Positions 9,085 through 17,387 of a DNA stretch of 64,000 bases are shown piece by piece (within the stretch, counting starts at the first letter, position 1; every line of letters starts with the position of its first letter). A program made the translations under genes and the position numbers. The stretch covers positions 124,001 to 188,000 of the forward strand of contig NZ_AUHB01000002.1 in NCBI RefSeq assembly GCF_000422965.1, in the 5' to 3' direction. Origin of the DNA: Pleomorphomonas oryzae DSM 16300 (GTDB lineage Bacteria > Pseudomonadota > Alphaproteobacteria > Rhizobiales > Pleomorphomonadaceae). The notes beneath the pieces are model-generated. The model did not search any database, was not told the origin of the DNA, and was given only the letters and a program-made list of their open reading frames with translations.

Positions 9085-10137
9085 ATGGTTTGGGATGCCG
9101 AGCGTTTGGATGCCCTGCGCAAGAGGTACACGGGCAAGCCGGGCGAGACCTACGATCCTCGCTATGCGCGCGTCGCCGCTCGTATTTTCAAAGGCGGCAC
9201 CCGTGCTGCTCCATTCGCGGGCATGCCCACTTTACTGTCGGCTACGGCTCGTGTCGTCGATTGGAACGCGCCAGATTTCTCAGGTCTCGACGTCGCCCTT
9301 CTCGGCATGCCGATGGATCTCGGCGTCACCAACCGCCCCGGTTCGCGTTTCGGGCCGAGGGCGCTCAGGGCGATCGAGCGCATCGGGCCCTATAACGAAG
9401 TCCTCGACACCGCGCCGATCCACGACATCTCCGTCGCCGATATTGGCGACGTGCCATTCCGAGGCCGGTTTCGCCTCGAGCAGAGCCATGAAGATATCGA
9501 ACGGGCGATAGCCGCCATCGTGGCCGCCGGCGTTCTGCCGCTGTCGGTTGGCGGCGATCATTCAATCACCCATCCGATCCTGCGTGCCATCGGCGCCAAG
9601 GCGCCGGTCGGCCTCATCCACATCGACGCCCATTCCGACACCGGCGCCCCCTTCGACGACACCAAGTTCCATCACGGCGGTCCATTCCGCAATGCGGTGC
9701 TCGATGGTGTGCTCGACCCCACCCGCACCATCCAGATCGGCATTCGCGGCTCGTCGGAATACCTCTGGGAATTCTCGCGCGATAGCGGCATGACGGTGAT
9801 CGACGCCAGGGAGATTTCTGCCCTCAGCATCCCTGCCATCATCGACAAAGCGCGGCAGGTCGTGGGGGATGGTCCGACCTACCTGTCCTTCGACATCGAT
9901 AGTCTCGACCCGGCTTTCGCGCCAGGAACAGGTACACCGGAGGTCGGCGGCCTCACCAGCCGCGAGGCACTGGCACTCGTCCGTGGGCTCAAGGGGCTCA
10001 ATCTCGTCGGTGGCGATGTCGTCGAGGTCGCCCCGCAATATGACGCGACGACCAATACCGCCCAGATCGGCGCGCAAATGTTGTTCGAGATCCTGAGCCT
10101 GATGGTGTTCAGCCCGGTGCTGAAAAAGAGTAAATAA
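9085..10137 (+). CDS. Ureohydrolase, agmatinase/guanidinobutyrase-like
   Basis: 350 residues of the arginase/agmatinase family. The manganese ligands are in GGDHS (156-160), DAHSD (181-185) and SFDIDSLDP (268-276), so the active site looks complete. The reaction would be hydrolysis of a guanidino compound (agmatine, guanidinobutyrate or similar) to an amine plus urea. The gene is followed after 65 bases by a polyamine-type ABC importer, so the importer may supply the substrate or handle the amine product. It is divergent from a LysR regulator/aminotransferase pair. GGAG about 10 bases before the ATG is the likely Shine-Dalgarno sequence. The exact substrate is not settled by sequence. Confidence 0.88.
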   Translation: MVWDAERLDALRKRYTGKPGETYDPRYARVAARIFKGGTRAAPFAGMPTLLSATARVVDWNAPDFSGLDVALLGMPMDLGVTNRPGSRFGPRALRAIERIGPYNEVLDTAPIHDISVADIGDVPFRGRFRLEQSHEDIERAIAAIVAAGVLPLSVGGDHSITHPILRAIGAKAPVGLIHIDAHSDTGAPFDDTKFHHGGPFRNAVLDGVLDPTRTIQIGIRGSSEYLWEFSRDSGMTVIDAREISALSIPAIIDKARQVVGDGPTYLSFDIDSLDPAFAPGTGTPEVGGLTSREALALVRGLKGLNLVGGDVVEVAPQYDATTNTAQIGAQMLFEILSLMVFSPVLKKSK

Positions 10138-10202
10138 AACCTAAACAGGGGAACCGGCCGCTGATGCCGAACGGCAACGGCCAGACAAAAGGGGACCAAG
10201 AG

Positions 10203-11291
10203 ATGACCAAGCTCACCGACATATCCGTCAGCCGCCGCGCTTTGCTCGCTGCCGGCGCCACGGGAGCCGCCGTGCTCGCCATGCCCAATGTGCTGCGCGC
10301 CCAGGACCGCACGCTCAAGGTCGGCGCCTATGGCGGCTACTTCAAGGATTCGTTCGACAAGAACGTCTTCCCCGAGTTCACAAAGGCCACCGGCATCGCC
10401 GTGGAATCGGTGGCCGAGCCGACCGGCGAAGCTTGGCTCGTCCAGCTTCAGCAGGCGGCCAATGCCGGCGAGGCGCCGGCCGACGTGTCGATGATCTCGC
10501 AGACGTCGATGCTCAAGGGCCAGGCGACCGAGCTTTGGGCGCCGCTCGACGCCGCCAAGATCAAGAACATCGACGCCTTGATCCCAACCTTCATCAATAA
10601 GTATCCCGACGGCCGCATTGCCGGTATCGGTGCCGTCGCCTGGTACGTGACGCTGGTGTCCAACACCGACGTCTACAAGGAAGCCCCGACCTCCTGGGCC
10701 TTCCTGTGGGACAAGTCCAACGCCGACAAGCTCGGTCTGATGGCGCTGGTCTCCAATTCGTTCCTTCTGGAAGTGACGGCCAAGACCTTCTTCGGGGGCA
10801 CCAAGGCGCTCGATACCGAGGAGGGAATCCTCAAGGCGTTCGACAAGCTGGCCGAACTCAAGGGCAACGTCCGTCTGTGGTACCGCGACGAGGCGCAGTT
10901 CGAGCAGGCGCTGAAGTCGGGCGAGATCCCGATGGGCCAATATTATCATGACGTGACGGGCCTCGCGATTGCCGACGGCTTCCATGTCCGCTCCACCTTC
11001 CCGAAAGAGGGCGGCATTCTCGATTCCGGTTGCTGGGCGCTGTCCAAGGCGTCGAAGAAGGTCGAGGAGGCGCATCTCTTCATCGACTTCATGAGCCAGC
11101 CGTCGATCCAGGCGCTGGTGACGCGCAAGGTCGGCACCGCGCCCACCGTCAAGCGCTCGCTCACCGACCTCACGGATGCCGAATTCGCCGCGGCGTCGTC
11201 GGAGATCGAGCCGATCATCCCGCGCTACGACATGCAGGTGCAGAAGGCCGACTGGCTGAGTGAGAAGTGGACCGAGCTGATCGTCGGCTGA
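10203..11291 (+). CDS. Polyamine-type ABC transporter substrate-binding protein (PotD/PotF-like)
   Basis: 362 residues from ATG 10203, chosen over an upstream in-frame ATG (10164) because AAAGGGG lies at the right distance and the signal peptide then starts normally. The N-terminus SRRALLAAGATGAAVLA is a twin-arginine-like export signal, with probable cleavage after VLRA. The mature protein begins DRTLKVGAYGGYFKDSFDKN, a family 1/PotD-type binding protein that would capture a polyamine-like cation in the periplasm. It is first in a four-gene operon and is separated from the ATPase gene by a hairpin, which should make it the most abundant component. Confidence 0.92.
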   Translation: MTKLTDISVSRRALLAAGATGAAVLAMPNVLRAQDRTLKVGAYGGYFKDSFDKNVFPEFTKATGIAVESVAEPTGEAWLVQLQQAANAGEAPADVSMISQTSMLKGQATELWAPLDAAKIKNIDALIPTFINKYPDGRIAGIGAVAWYVTLVSNTDVYKEAPTSWAFLWDKSNADKLGLMALVSNSFLLEVTAKTFFGGTKALDTEEGILKAFDKLAELKGNVRLWYRDEAQFEQALKSGEIPMGQYYHDVTGLAIADGFHVRSTFPKEGGILDSGCWALSKASKKVEEAHLFIDFMSQPSIQALVTRKVGTAPTVKRSLTDLTDAEFAAASSEIEPIIPRYDMQVQKADWLSEKWTELIVG

Positions 11292-11309
11292 TCGGTCCAT
11301 CACATCCGG

Positions 11310-11339
11310 CGTCCCGCCCTCGCGCGGGACGTCCTTTTT
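11310..11339 (+). terminator. Intercistronic terminator-like hairpin after the PotD-like gene
   Basis: CGTCCCGC (11310-11317) pairs with GCGGGACG (11324-11331) over a 6-base loop and is followed by CC and a five-T run (11334-11338). It lies between the binding-protein and ATPase genes, inside an apparent operon, so it is probably a partial terminator or an mRNA-protecting stem. Confidence 0.7.
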
Positions 11340-11357
11340 CTTGTCACGGAACTCCTC

Positions 11358-12389
11358 ATGTCGGGACTGGTACTCAAGGGCGTCAGCCGGGACTTCGGTC
11401 CGGTCAAGGCTGTGAAGGACGTCGATCTCGAGGTGCCCAACGGCCGCTTCGTCTGCCTGCTCGGGCCGTCTGGCTGCGGCAAGACGACGTTGCTCCGGAT
11501 GATCGCCGGCCTCGATGCGCCAACGACCGGCACCATCTCGATCGACGGCGAAGACATCACCCACCAGCCGACCCACCAGCGCAACCTCGGCATGGTGTTC
11601 CAATCGCTGGCGCTGTTTCCGCACCTGACCGTCGGTGGCAACATCGCCTATGCCCTCCGGATCCGTGGTCTCTCCAAGGAAGAGCAGGCCCGCCGCGTCG
11701 AGGAACTGCTCGCCCTCGTCCATCTGCCGGGCTATGCCGACCGCGCCGTCGCCAAGCTGTCGGGCGGCCAGCGTCAGCGCGTCGCCATCGCCCGGGCACT
11801 CGCCGTCAGTCCCCGCCTGTTCCTGCTCGACGAGCCGCTGTCTGCGCTCGATGCCAAGCTGCGTGAGGCAATGCAGGTCGAGCTCCGCCAATTGCAACAG
11901 CAGCTCGGCATCACCACCATCGTCGTCACCCACGATCAGCGCGAAGCGATGACCATGGCCGACACGGTCATCGTCATGAAAGGCGGCGAGATCCGTCAGG
12001 CGGCATCGCCTGTCGAGATCTACCGCAAGCCTGCCGACACCTTCGTTGCCGATTTCATCGGTTCGACCAACCTGATCGATATCATTCGCGACGGCGACCG
12101 CACCGTGCTGCTCGGTCGCTCCTCTGCGGTCGCGCTGCCCTATGGTGTTTCGAAAGCCACGTTGTCGGTGCGGCCGGAGGATATCGAACTGGCGGCGCCC
12201 TCTCCCGACTTGCCGGAGGCCAAGATCACCTTCGTGCGCGATCTCGGCGGCGCCATCGAGTTCTTCCTCGACGCTAGCGGCACGCAGGTGGTTGCCGTCA
12301 CTAGCCCTCGCGCCCGGCCTCAGGTCACGGTCGGCGACCGCGTCGGCCTCCGCCTCGATCCCGCCCATTCCGTGGTGCTCACCCGATGA
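11358..12389 (+). CDS. Polyamine-type ABC transporter ATP-binding protein (PotA-like)
   Basis: 343 residues. Walker A is GPSGCGKTT (36-44), the signature [15 protein letters not shown] and Walker B RLFLLDEPLSALD, followed by the H-loop VVTHDQREAMTMAD. A C-terminal TOBE-type domain (from about residue 240, with LSVRPEDIEL) is typical of PotA/MalK proteins. It energises the two permeases encoded downstream. Its stop overlaps the next start (ATGA at 12386). Confidence 0.95.
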   Translation: MSGLVLKGVSRDFGPVKAVKDVDLEVPNGRFVCLLGPSGCGKTTLLRMIAGLDAPTTGTISIDGEDITHQPTHQRNLGMVFQSLALFPHLTVGGNIAYALRIRGLSKEEQARRVEELLALVHLPGYADRAVAKLSGGQRQRVAIARALAVSPRLFLLDEPLSALDAKLREAMQVELRQLQQQLGITTIVVTHDQREAMTMADTVIVMKGGEIRQAASPVEIYRKPADTFVADFIGSTNLIDIIRDGDRTVLLGRSSAVALPYGVSKATLSVRPEDIELAAPSPDLPEAKITFVRDLGGAIEFFLDASGTQVVAVTSPRARPQVTVGDRVGLRLDPAHSVVLTR

Positions 12390-13237
12390 GACGCGAACCG
12401 GCCCGTGGGCTCGTCCAGCATCTGCCGGTGATCTTTCCCGGCCTGATGCTGACGATCTTCTTCATCGTGCCCTTCGGCACCATGGTGGCGGTCAGCTTCT
12501 TCCGCCGTCAGCAGGGCGGCTTTTATGTGCCGGACTTCGTGCTGGCCAACTACGCCCGCTTCCTGACGCCGTTCTTCGGCAACGTCCTCGTCTTTTCGCT
12601 CTATCTCGCCATTGCCGTGGCCGTGGTGTCGCTGGTCATTGCCGTGCCCTTCACCTATCTGATCGCCCGTTCGCGCCGGCAGACGCAGGTGATCTGGTTG
12701 GTGGCGCTTCTCTCCATTCTGTCGCTGTCGGAAGTGATCATCGGCTTTGCCTGGTCGACGCTTCTGTCGCGCACCGCCGGCATTACCAACCTGCTTGTCT
12801 GGCTGGGCTTGATGGGAGCACCCCAGGCGCTGGTGCCGAGCTTCGAGGCCGTGCTCACCGGCATGGTCTATCAGGCGATGCCCTATGCCGTGCTGGTTCT
12901 CTATCCGTCCATGGTCCGCCTCGACCCGACCTTGACCGAGGCGGCGCGCACGCTGGGCGCATCGCCGCTCAAGGCGTTCTTCACTGTGGTCCTGCCGGCG
13001 CTCCGGACGACGCTGATCGCCACGTTGATCATGGCCTTCATCTTCGCGCTCGGCTCCTACCTGCTGCCGCAGATCCTGGGACGGCCGAGCCACTGGACGC
13101 TGTCGGTGCTGATCACCGACCAAGCGCTTTACCAATCGAACATGCCATTCGCGGCCGCCATGGCCGTGTTTCTGGTGCTGGTGTCGCTGGCGCTCGTGGC
13201 GCTGACGATGTTCGCCGGCAAGAAGCTGGAGGCTTGA
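12386..13237 (+). CDS. Polyamine-type ABC transporter permease (PotB-like)
   Basis: 283 residues with six predicted membrane helices. The first spans about residues 14-38 (VIFPGLMLTIFFIVPFGTM), and a large periplasmic loop follows. The EAA motif, LTEAARTLGASPLKAFFTVVLPAL, is where the ATPase docks. Its start overlaps the ATPase stop, and the next permease begins 1 base after its own stop, so translation of the three genes is coupled. Confidence 0.94.
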   Translation: MRREPARGLVQHLPVIFPGLMLTIFFIVPFGTMVAVSFFRRQQGGFYVPDFVLANYARFLTPFFGNVLVFSLYLAIAVAVVSLVIAVPFTYLIARSRRQTQVIWLVALLSILSLSEVIIGFAWSTLLSRTAGITNLLVWLGLMGAPQALVPSFEAVLTGMVYQAMPYAVLVLYPSMVRLDPTLTEAARTLGASPLKAFFTVVLPALRTTLIATLIMAFIFALGSYLLPQILGRPSHWTLSVLITDQALYQSNMPFAAAMAVFLVLVSLALVALTMFAGKKLEA

Positions 13238-13238
13238 G

Positions 13239-14036
13239 ATGGAGCGCTTCCTGTCCCGCCTCTATCTCGCGCTGGTCGGCATCTTCCTCGCCGCGCCCAT
13301 CGTCGTGGTCACCGGCGTTTCCTTCAACGAAAAGCAAAACCTCGCTTTCCCGCCGCAGGGCTTTTCGCTGCACTGGTTCGCCCAGATCTTCAGCGATCCC
13401 GAGTGGCTCAGGGCACTGATCGCCTCGGTGCTGCTCGCCGTCACGTCGGCGGCGCTGGCGGTCGTCATAGCCCTGCCACTCGCCTGGTTCCTGTGGCGGC
13501 GCATCGCGCCTTGGGCGCAGGTGTTCCAGTTGCTCGGCGTCGCGCCCTTCACGCTGCCGCCGGTGATTACTGCGCTCGGCTTTCTTACCTTCTGGGCCAC
13601 GTCCGGCTTCTACGGTCAGCCGTGGACGGCGGTGATTGCCCACGCCATCTTCTTCGTGACGCTGCCGCTCGTCACGCTGACGCTCGGCTTTTCGTCGATC
13701 GACCGCTCGCTGACCGAGGCGGCCGCCACCATGGGCGCCGACGATCGCACGGTGTTCCGCACCGTCGTGCTGCCGCTAATCTTGCCCTATGTCGTCTCCG
13801 GCTATGCCTTCGCCTTCGTGCTGTCGCTCAACGAATACATCGTCGCCTACATGACCATAGGCTTCGTGCGCGAGACGCTGCCGATCAAGGTGTTCAACGC
13901 GCTGCGCTATGGCTATACGCCGACCATGGCGGCGGTGTCGGTGCTGTTCGTGGCGGTGACGGCGGCTGTGTTCGGCCTGATCGCCCGCTTCGGCGACCTG
14001 CCGCGCCTGATGGGCGCCATGTCCACCAAGGACTGA
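13239..14036 (+). CDS. Polyamine-type ABC transporter permease (PotC-like)
   Basis: 265 residues and six helices. The opening SRLYLALVGIFLAAPIVVV is followed by SFNEKQNLAFPPQGFSLHWF, the PotC hallmark with its Pro-rich periplasmic turn. The EAA loop is LTEAAATMGADDRTVFRTVV. It forms the channel with the PotB-like protein. It is the last gene of the operon; a palindromic repeat follows immediately after the stop and could end transcription. Confidence 0.94.
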   Translation: MERFLSRLYLALVGIFLAAPIVVVTGVSFNEKQNLAFPPQGFSLHWFAQIFSDPEWLRALIASVLLAVTSAALAVVIALPLAWFLWRRIAPWAQVFQLLGVAPFTLPPVITALGFLTFWATSGFYGQPWTAVIAHAIFFVTLPLVTLTLGFSSIDRSLTEAAATMGADDRTVFRTVVLPLILPYVVSGYAFAFVLSLNEYIVAYMTIGFVRETLPIKVFNALRYGYTPTMAAVSVLFVAVTAAVFGLIARFGDLPRLMGAMSTKD

Positions 14037-14082
14037 CGCATCCGCCCCAAAAGTTGCAGACTTTTGGAATCTAGCGGATGCG
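14037..14082. repeat. Palindromic intergenic repeat, copy 2
   Basis: Outer arms CGCATCCGC (14037-14045) and GCGGATGCG (14074-14082) and inner arms CCAAAAGT (14047-14054) and ACTTTTGG (14060-14067) are all perfect. The layout is like copy 1 at 4822-4866: GC-rich outer arms, an A4/T4 inner arm and a small asymmetric bulge. It fills the gap between two convergent genes and can act as a bidirectional stop. Confidence 0.75.
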
Positions 14083-14097
14083 CGAGGAAGTCCGACC

Positions 14098-15483
14098 CTA
14101 GATGACCTTGCCGGGATTGAGCAGACCATGCGGATCGAGCGCCGCCTTGAGGCGCTGCATCAGCGCGATTTCCGCCTTCGAACGGCTATGGCCCAACCAG
14201 CCTCGCTTCAGCGCACCGATGCCATGCTCGGCCGACACCGAGCCCGAGAAGCTCCGCGTCACGCCATAAACAACGCTTTCCACCGCGTGGTGGCCGGCCG
14301 GGCCGGGCTCGGGCACCGACGCCATGACGTGGATGTTGCCGTCGGCGGCATGACCGAAGAAGACGGCTCGGCTCGTCGGCAGCTCCTGTGCGAGGACCGA
14401 TCGACAGGCCTCGACAAAGCGGCCGACCTCGCCGGGCGGCAGGCCGACGTCGAAACTCTCATGCTCGCCCAGCACCGGCTCGATCTCGGCGGAAGCGTCG
14501 CGGATCGACCAGAAGGCCTCCATGTCGGCCAGCGACTGCGCCAGCATGGCGTCTTCGACGAGACCAGCTTCGAAGATGCCCTCGAGAAAGGCCTCGAAGG
14601 CCGCGCCGTCGCGCGCCGCTTCCCGGCCGTGACCCTCGATTAGGAGATAGAGACCATGCTTGTCGGCGAAAGGATCGCGGCGACCGGAGACGTTTTCGGT
14701 CACCATGGTCCAGTAATCCGGCCACATCACCTCGAAGGCCGAGAGCGTGGGGCCGAGATCGGCGTGGGCACTGGCCAGAATATCGGCAGCTGCCTCGAAA
14801 TCGCGAACGGCGACCAGCGCCAGTCCGGTCCAGCGCGGCAGCGGCTGAAGCGCGAAGACCACCCGCGTCACCACGCCGAATAGGCCCTCCGAGCCGGCAA
14901 ACAATTGCTTGAGGTCGGGACCGGCATTGTTCTTCAGCATCTTGTTGAGCGAGCCGATCACTGTGCCGTCGACCAGCACCGCCTCAAGGCCGAGCACGGA
15001 AACGCGCGTCATGCCGTAGCGTAGCACCCGATTACCACCGGCGTTCGTTGAGACAATGCCGCCCGCCGTTGCCGTGCCACGGGCGCCGAAATCCACCGGA
15101 AACAGCAAACCTTCTGCCTCGGCCGCCCGCTGCATGGTCTCAAGCGGCGTGCCGGCGCGCGCCGTCAGCGTCATGGCGCGACTGTCGATCTCCTCGATGC
15201 CGGTCAGGCGCTCGAGCGACAGCGCCAGGGAGCCGGGCGCTGGTGTCGCGCCCCCGCAGAGGCCGGTGAGGCCGCCTTGGGTCGTGATGGTGAGATGATG
15301 ACGGGATGCGATGGCCAGCGCCTCCGAGACCTCCTCCGTCGAGGCCGGGCGCAGAACGGCAAGTGGCTTTTGCGGTGGCTGTACCGATGAGTCCGCGTGG
15401 TTGCGGGCGGGGATGTCGGCGCCCACAAGAAAACCGGCCGGGCCGAGCACTGCCCGCAGCTCCGAAAATGCCCGTTCGCTCAT
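14098..15483 (-). CDS. FAD-binding oxidoreductase, GlcD/D-lactate dehydrogenase type
   Basis: 461 residues from ATG 15483 (MSERAFSELRAVLG), preferred to upstream in-frame codons because it gives the usual N-terminus. The FAD-binding PCMH domain includes TTQGGLTGLCGGATP and ARGTATAGGIVSTNAGG. The C-terminal FAD-oxidase domain includes FFGHAADGNIHV and VSAEHGIGALKRGWLG, which hold the substrate/metal His residues. It should oxidise a D-2-hydroxyacid (lactate, glycolate, 2-hydroxyglutarate or similar) and pass electrons to the respiratory chain. It is convergent with the polyamine importer and does not share its promoter. Confidence 0.9.
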   Translation of the reverse strand: MSERAFSELRAVLGPAGFLVGADIPARNHADSSVQPPQKPLAVLRPASTEEVSEALAIASRHHLTITTQGGLTGLCGGATPAPGSLALSLERLTGIEEIDSRAMTLTARAGTPLETMQRAAEAEGLLFPVDFGARGTATAGGIVSTNAGGNRVLRYGMTRVSVLGLEAVLVDGTVIGSLNKMLKNNAGPDLKQLFAGSEGLFGVVTRVVFALQPLPRWTGLALVAVRDFEAAADILASAHADLGPTLSAFEVMWPDYWTMVTENVSGRRDPFADKHGLYLLIEGHGREAARDGAAFEAFLEGIFEAGLVEDAMLAQSLADMEAFWSIRDASAEIEPVLGEHESFDVGLPPGEVGRFVEACRSVLAQELPTSRAVFFGHAADGNIHVMASVPEPGPAGHHAVESVVYGVTRSFSGSVSAEHGIGALKRGWLGHSRSKAEIALMQRLKAALDPHGLLNPGKVI

Positions 15484-15558
15484 GGTGCCGCCCCGTCGTT
15501 TGCTGAGGGCCGGCATACCATGTACGCCGACCATAGTGACAGGCGGATTGGGACTGGC

Positions 15559-16437
15559 TCAGGAATAAACGCGCACGAAGTGGTCCGGCTGATGCTCGAC
15601 CAGACGACCACCGAACCGAGCGGTATCCTTTACCAAGCCGAGATCCTTGAGCTCCGCGTCGCTCCAGCGCTCATGCAGGTGCGGCACGGCATTGAGCAGC
15701 GAGCGGGTGTAGGCGTGTTGCGGATCGCCGAACACCCGATCGGTGGCCCCCATTTCGACGATGGATCCCTTCTGAAGGATGATGATCCGGTCGGAGATAT
15801 AGTTGCCGAGAGCGAGATCGTGGGTGACGAAGATGATCGACAGGCCCTGCCGCTTGAGGTCGCCGAGAAGGTTGAGCACGTCGATGCGCGTCGAAGCATC
15901 GAGCATCGAGATAATCTCGTCGGCGACCAGCAGGCGGATGTCGAGAACGAGCGCTCGCGCGATCAGCAGCCGCTGCAGCTGTCCGCCACTCATCTGATGC
16001 GGAAACTTGTCGAGGGCGGCGAACTCGAGGCCGACGGCATTGAGCGCGCCGGTGAGCCGGGTTTCCCAGGTAGCAGTGTCGAGATCGGCCAGGAACTCGC
16101 GGCGAATGGTGCGGAAGACGCGGCCAACCTTGAAGATCGGATTGAACGAGCTGAAGGGATCCTGGAACACGCCCTGCACGCGGCGATAATAGGATTTCAG
16201 GGCGCGTCCCTTCAGCGCCGAGACGTCTTCGCCGTCGAAGGTGATGCGGCCCTCGCTCACTGACGTGAGGCGCAGGATCATCCGGCCGACGGTGGTCTTG
16301 CCGGAGCCGCTCTCGCCGATCAGCGACACCACCTCGCCGGGCTTCACCTCGAAGTCGATGTCGTGGATCACCTTCGCCTTCTTGCCACCGAAGGCGCCGG
16401 AGCGGAATACCTTGGAGACGTTCTCAACCTTGAGCAT
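15559..16437 (-). CDS. Opp-type ABC transporter ATP-binding protein (OppF position), probable oligosaccharide system
   Basis: 292 residues from ATG 16437 (MLKVENVSKVF); the frame is open further upstream inside the neighbouring gene. Walker A GESGSGKTT is at 41-49 and the signature MSGGQLQR at 149-156. The Walker B extension is ADEIISMLD (172-180) instead of the usual ADEPTSALD. As I recall, such SMLD variants are typical of Opp-type importers for cello- and xylo-oligosaccharides in Thermotogae and archaea. Its start overlaps the preceding gene by 14 bases. It is the last gene of the operon. Confidence 0.92.
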   Translation of the reverse strand: MLKVENVSKVFRSGAFGGKKAKVIHDIDFEVKPGEVVSLIGESGSGKTTVGRMILRLTSVSEGRITFDGEDVSALKGRALKSYYRRVQGVFQDPFSSFNPIFKVGRVFRTIRREFLADLDTATWETRLTGALNAVGLEFAALDKFPHQMSGGQLQRLLIARALVLDIRLLVADEIISMLDASTRIDVLNLLGDLKRQGLSIIFVTHDLALGNYISDRIIILQKGSIVEMGATDRVFGDPQHAYTRSLLNAVPHLHERWSDAELKDLGLVKDTARFGGRLVEHQPDHFVRVYS

Positions 16438-17386
16438 GGGCGTCCGCCTTCCAGCAAGCGACCTGATGGCCGGGAGCGATCTCGATGAATGGTGGTTCCT
16501 CAACGCACTTGCCGAAGGCCAGCGGACAACGGTCGCGGAAGCGGCAGCCCACCGGTGGCGACAGAAGGGACGGCGGGCGGCCCTTGATGCCCGGCAGGCG
16601 CTTGTCCTCGAAGCGAATGCCCACTTCGGGGAGGGAACCCAGCAACAGGCGAGTATAGGGATGCGCCGGCGCCTCGACGATGGTGCGCGTCGGCGCCTTC
16701 TCGGCCAGTTTGCCGGCGTACATGATCAGGATGCTGTCGGCGACCTGGGCGAGAATGGCGAGGTCGTGGGTGACGACGATCATCGACTTGACGTAGCCGC
16801 GATCGCGGAACTCGACCAGCGCGCCCGCCACCTTCTTCTGCGACGCGACGTCGAGCGCCGAGGTCACTTCGTCGGCGATCAACAGCGACGGGTCGAGCAG
16901 CGTCGACAGCACCATGACGACGCGCTGCTTCATGCCGCCGGACAGCTCGATCGGGTACATGCCAAGTACCTCGGGCCCAAGACCCAGCACAGCAAGGCGC
17001 CGCTCTAGTTCGGGGCGAAGAGTCGATCCCTTGAGGCCACGGGATGCCAGAAGCTCGTCGATCATCCGGCCGATGCGGCGCGTCGGGTTGAGCGCGCTCA
17101 TGGCATATTGGGGAACGATCGACACCTTGCGGAAGCGATAGGGGTTCATCGCCCGGTCGTCGGCGATCGGCAGCGTCGTGCCGTCGAGCGTCACCTCGCC
17201 GCCGACATACTGCATGCGCTCTTCGAGCCGGATCAGCGCCTTGCCGAGCGTCGACTTGCCGCAACCGGACTCACCGGCGAGGCCCATGATTTCTCCATCG
17301 GCGACCGAGAAGCTGACGCCGTCGAGGGCTTTGACGCTGCCGGCCAGCGTCCGGTAGTGGATCTTGAGGTCGGATACCGCCAGCAT
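16424..17386 (-). CDS. Opp-type ABC transporter ATP-binding protein (OppD position)
   Basis: 320 residues, a full-length OppD-type ATPase with the C-terminal oligopeptide extension (GCRFRDRCPLAFGKCVEEPP, carrying the conserved Cys pattern). Walker A GESGCGKST is at 38-46, the signature LSGGMKQR at 148-155 and Walker B ADEVTSALD at 171-179, where Val replaces the usual Pro. It starts 1 base after the upstream permease stop and overlaps the next ATPase gene. The gene order is binding protein, permease, permease, ATPase, ATPase. Confidence 0.93.
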   Translation of the reverse strand: MLAVSDLKIHYRTLAGSVKALDGVSFSVADGEIMGLAGESGCGKSTLGKALIRLEERMQYVGGEVTLDGTTLPIADDRAMNPYRFRKVSIVPQYAMSALNPTRRIGRMIDELLASRGLKGSTLRPELERRLAVLGLGPEVLGMYPIELSGGMKQRVVMVLSTLLDPSLLIADEVTSALDVASQKKVAGALVEFRDRGYVKSMIVVTHDLAILAQVADSILIMYAGKLAEKAPTRTIVEAPAHPYTRLLLGSLPEVGIRFEDKRLPGIKGRPPSLLSPPVGCRFRDRCPLAFGKCVEEPPFIEIAPGHQVACWKADAHAQG

Positions 17387-17387
17387 C

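Noticed and set aside
9879-12368. Very long minus-strand open frame opposite the polyamine importer
   Set aside because: The composition is typical of an antisense shadow (His/Arg/Asp/Gly-rich, low hydrophobic order), and the plus strand carries clear families.
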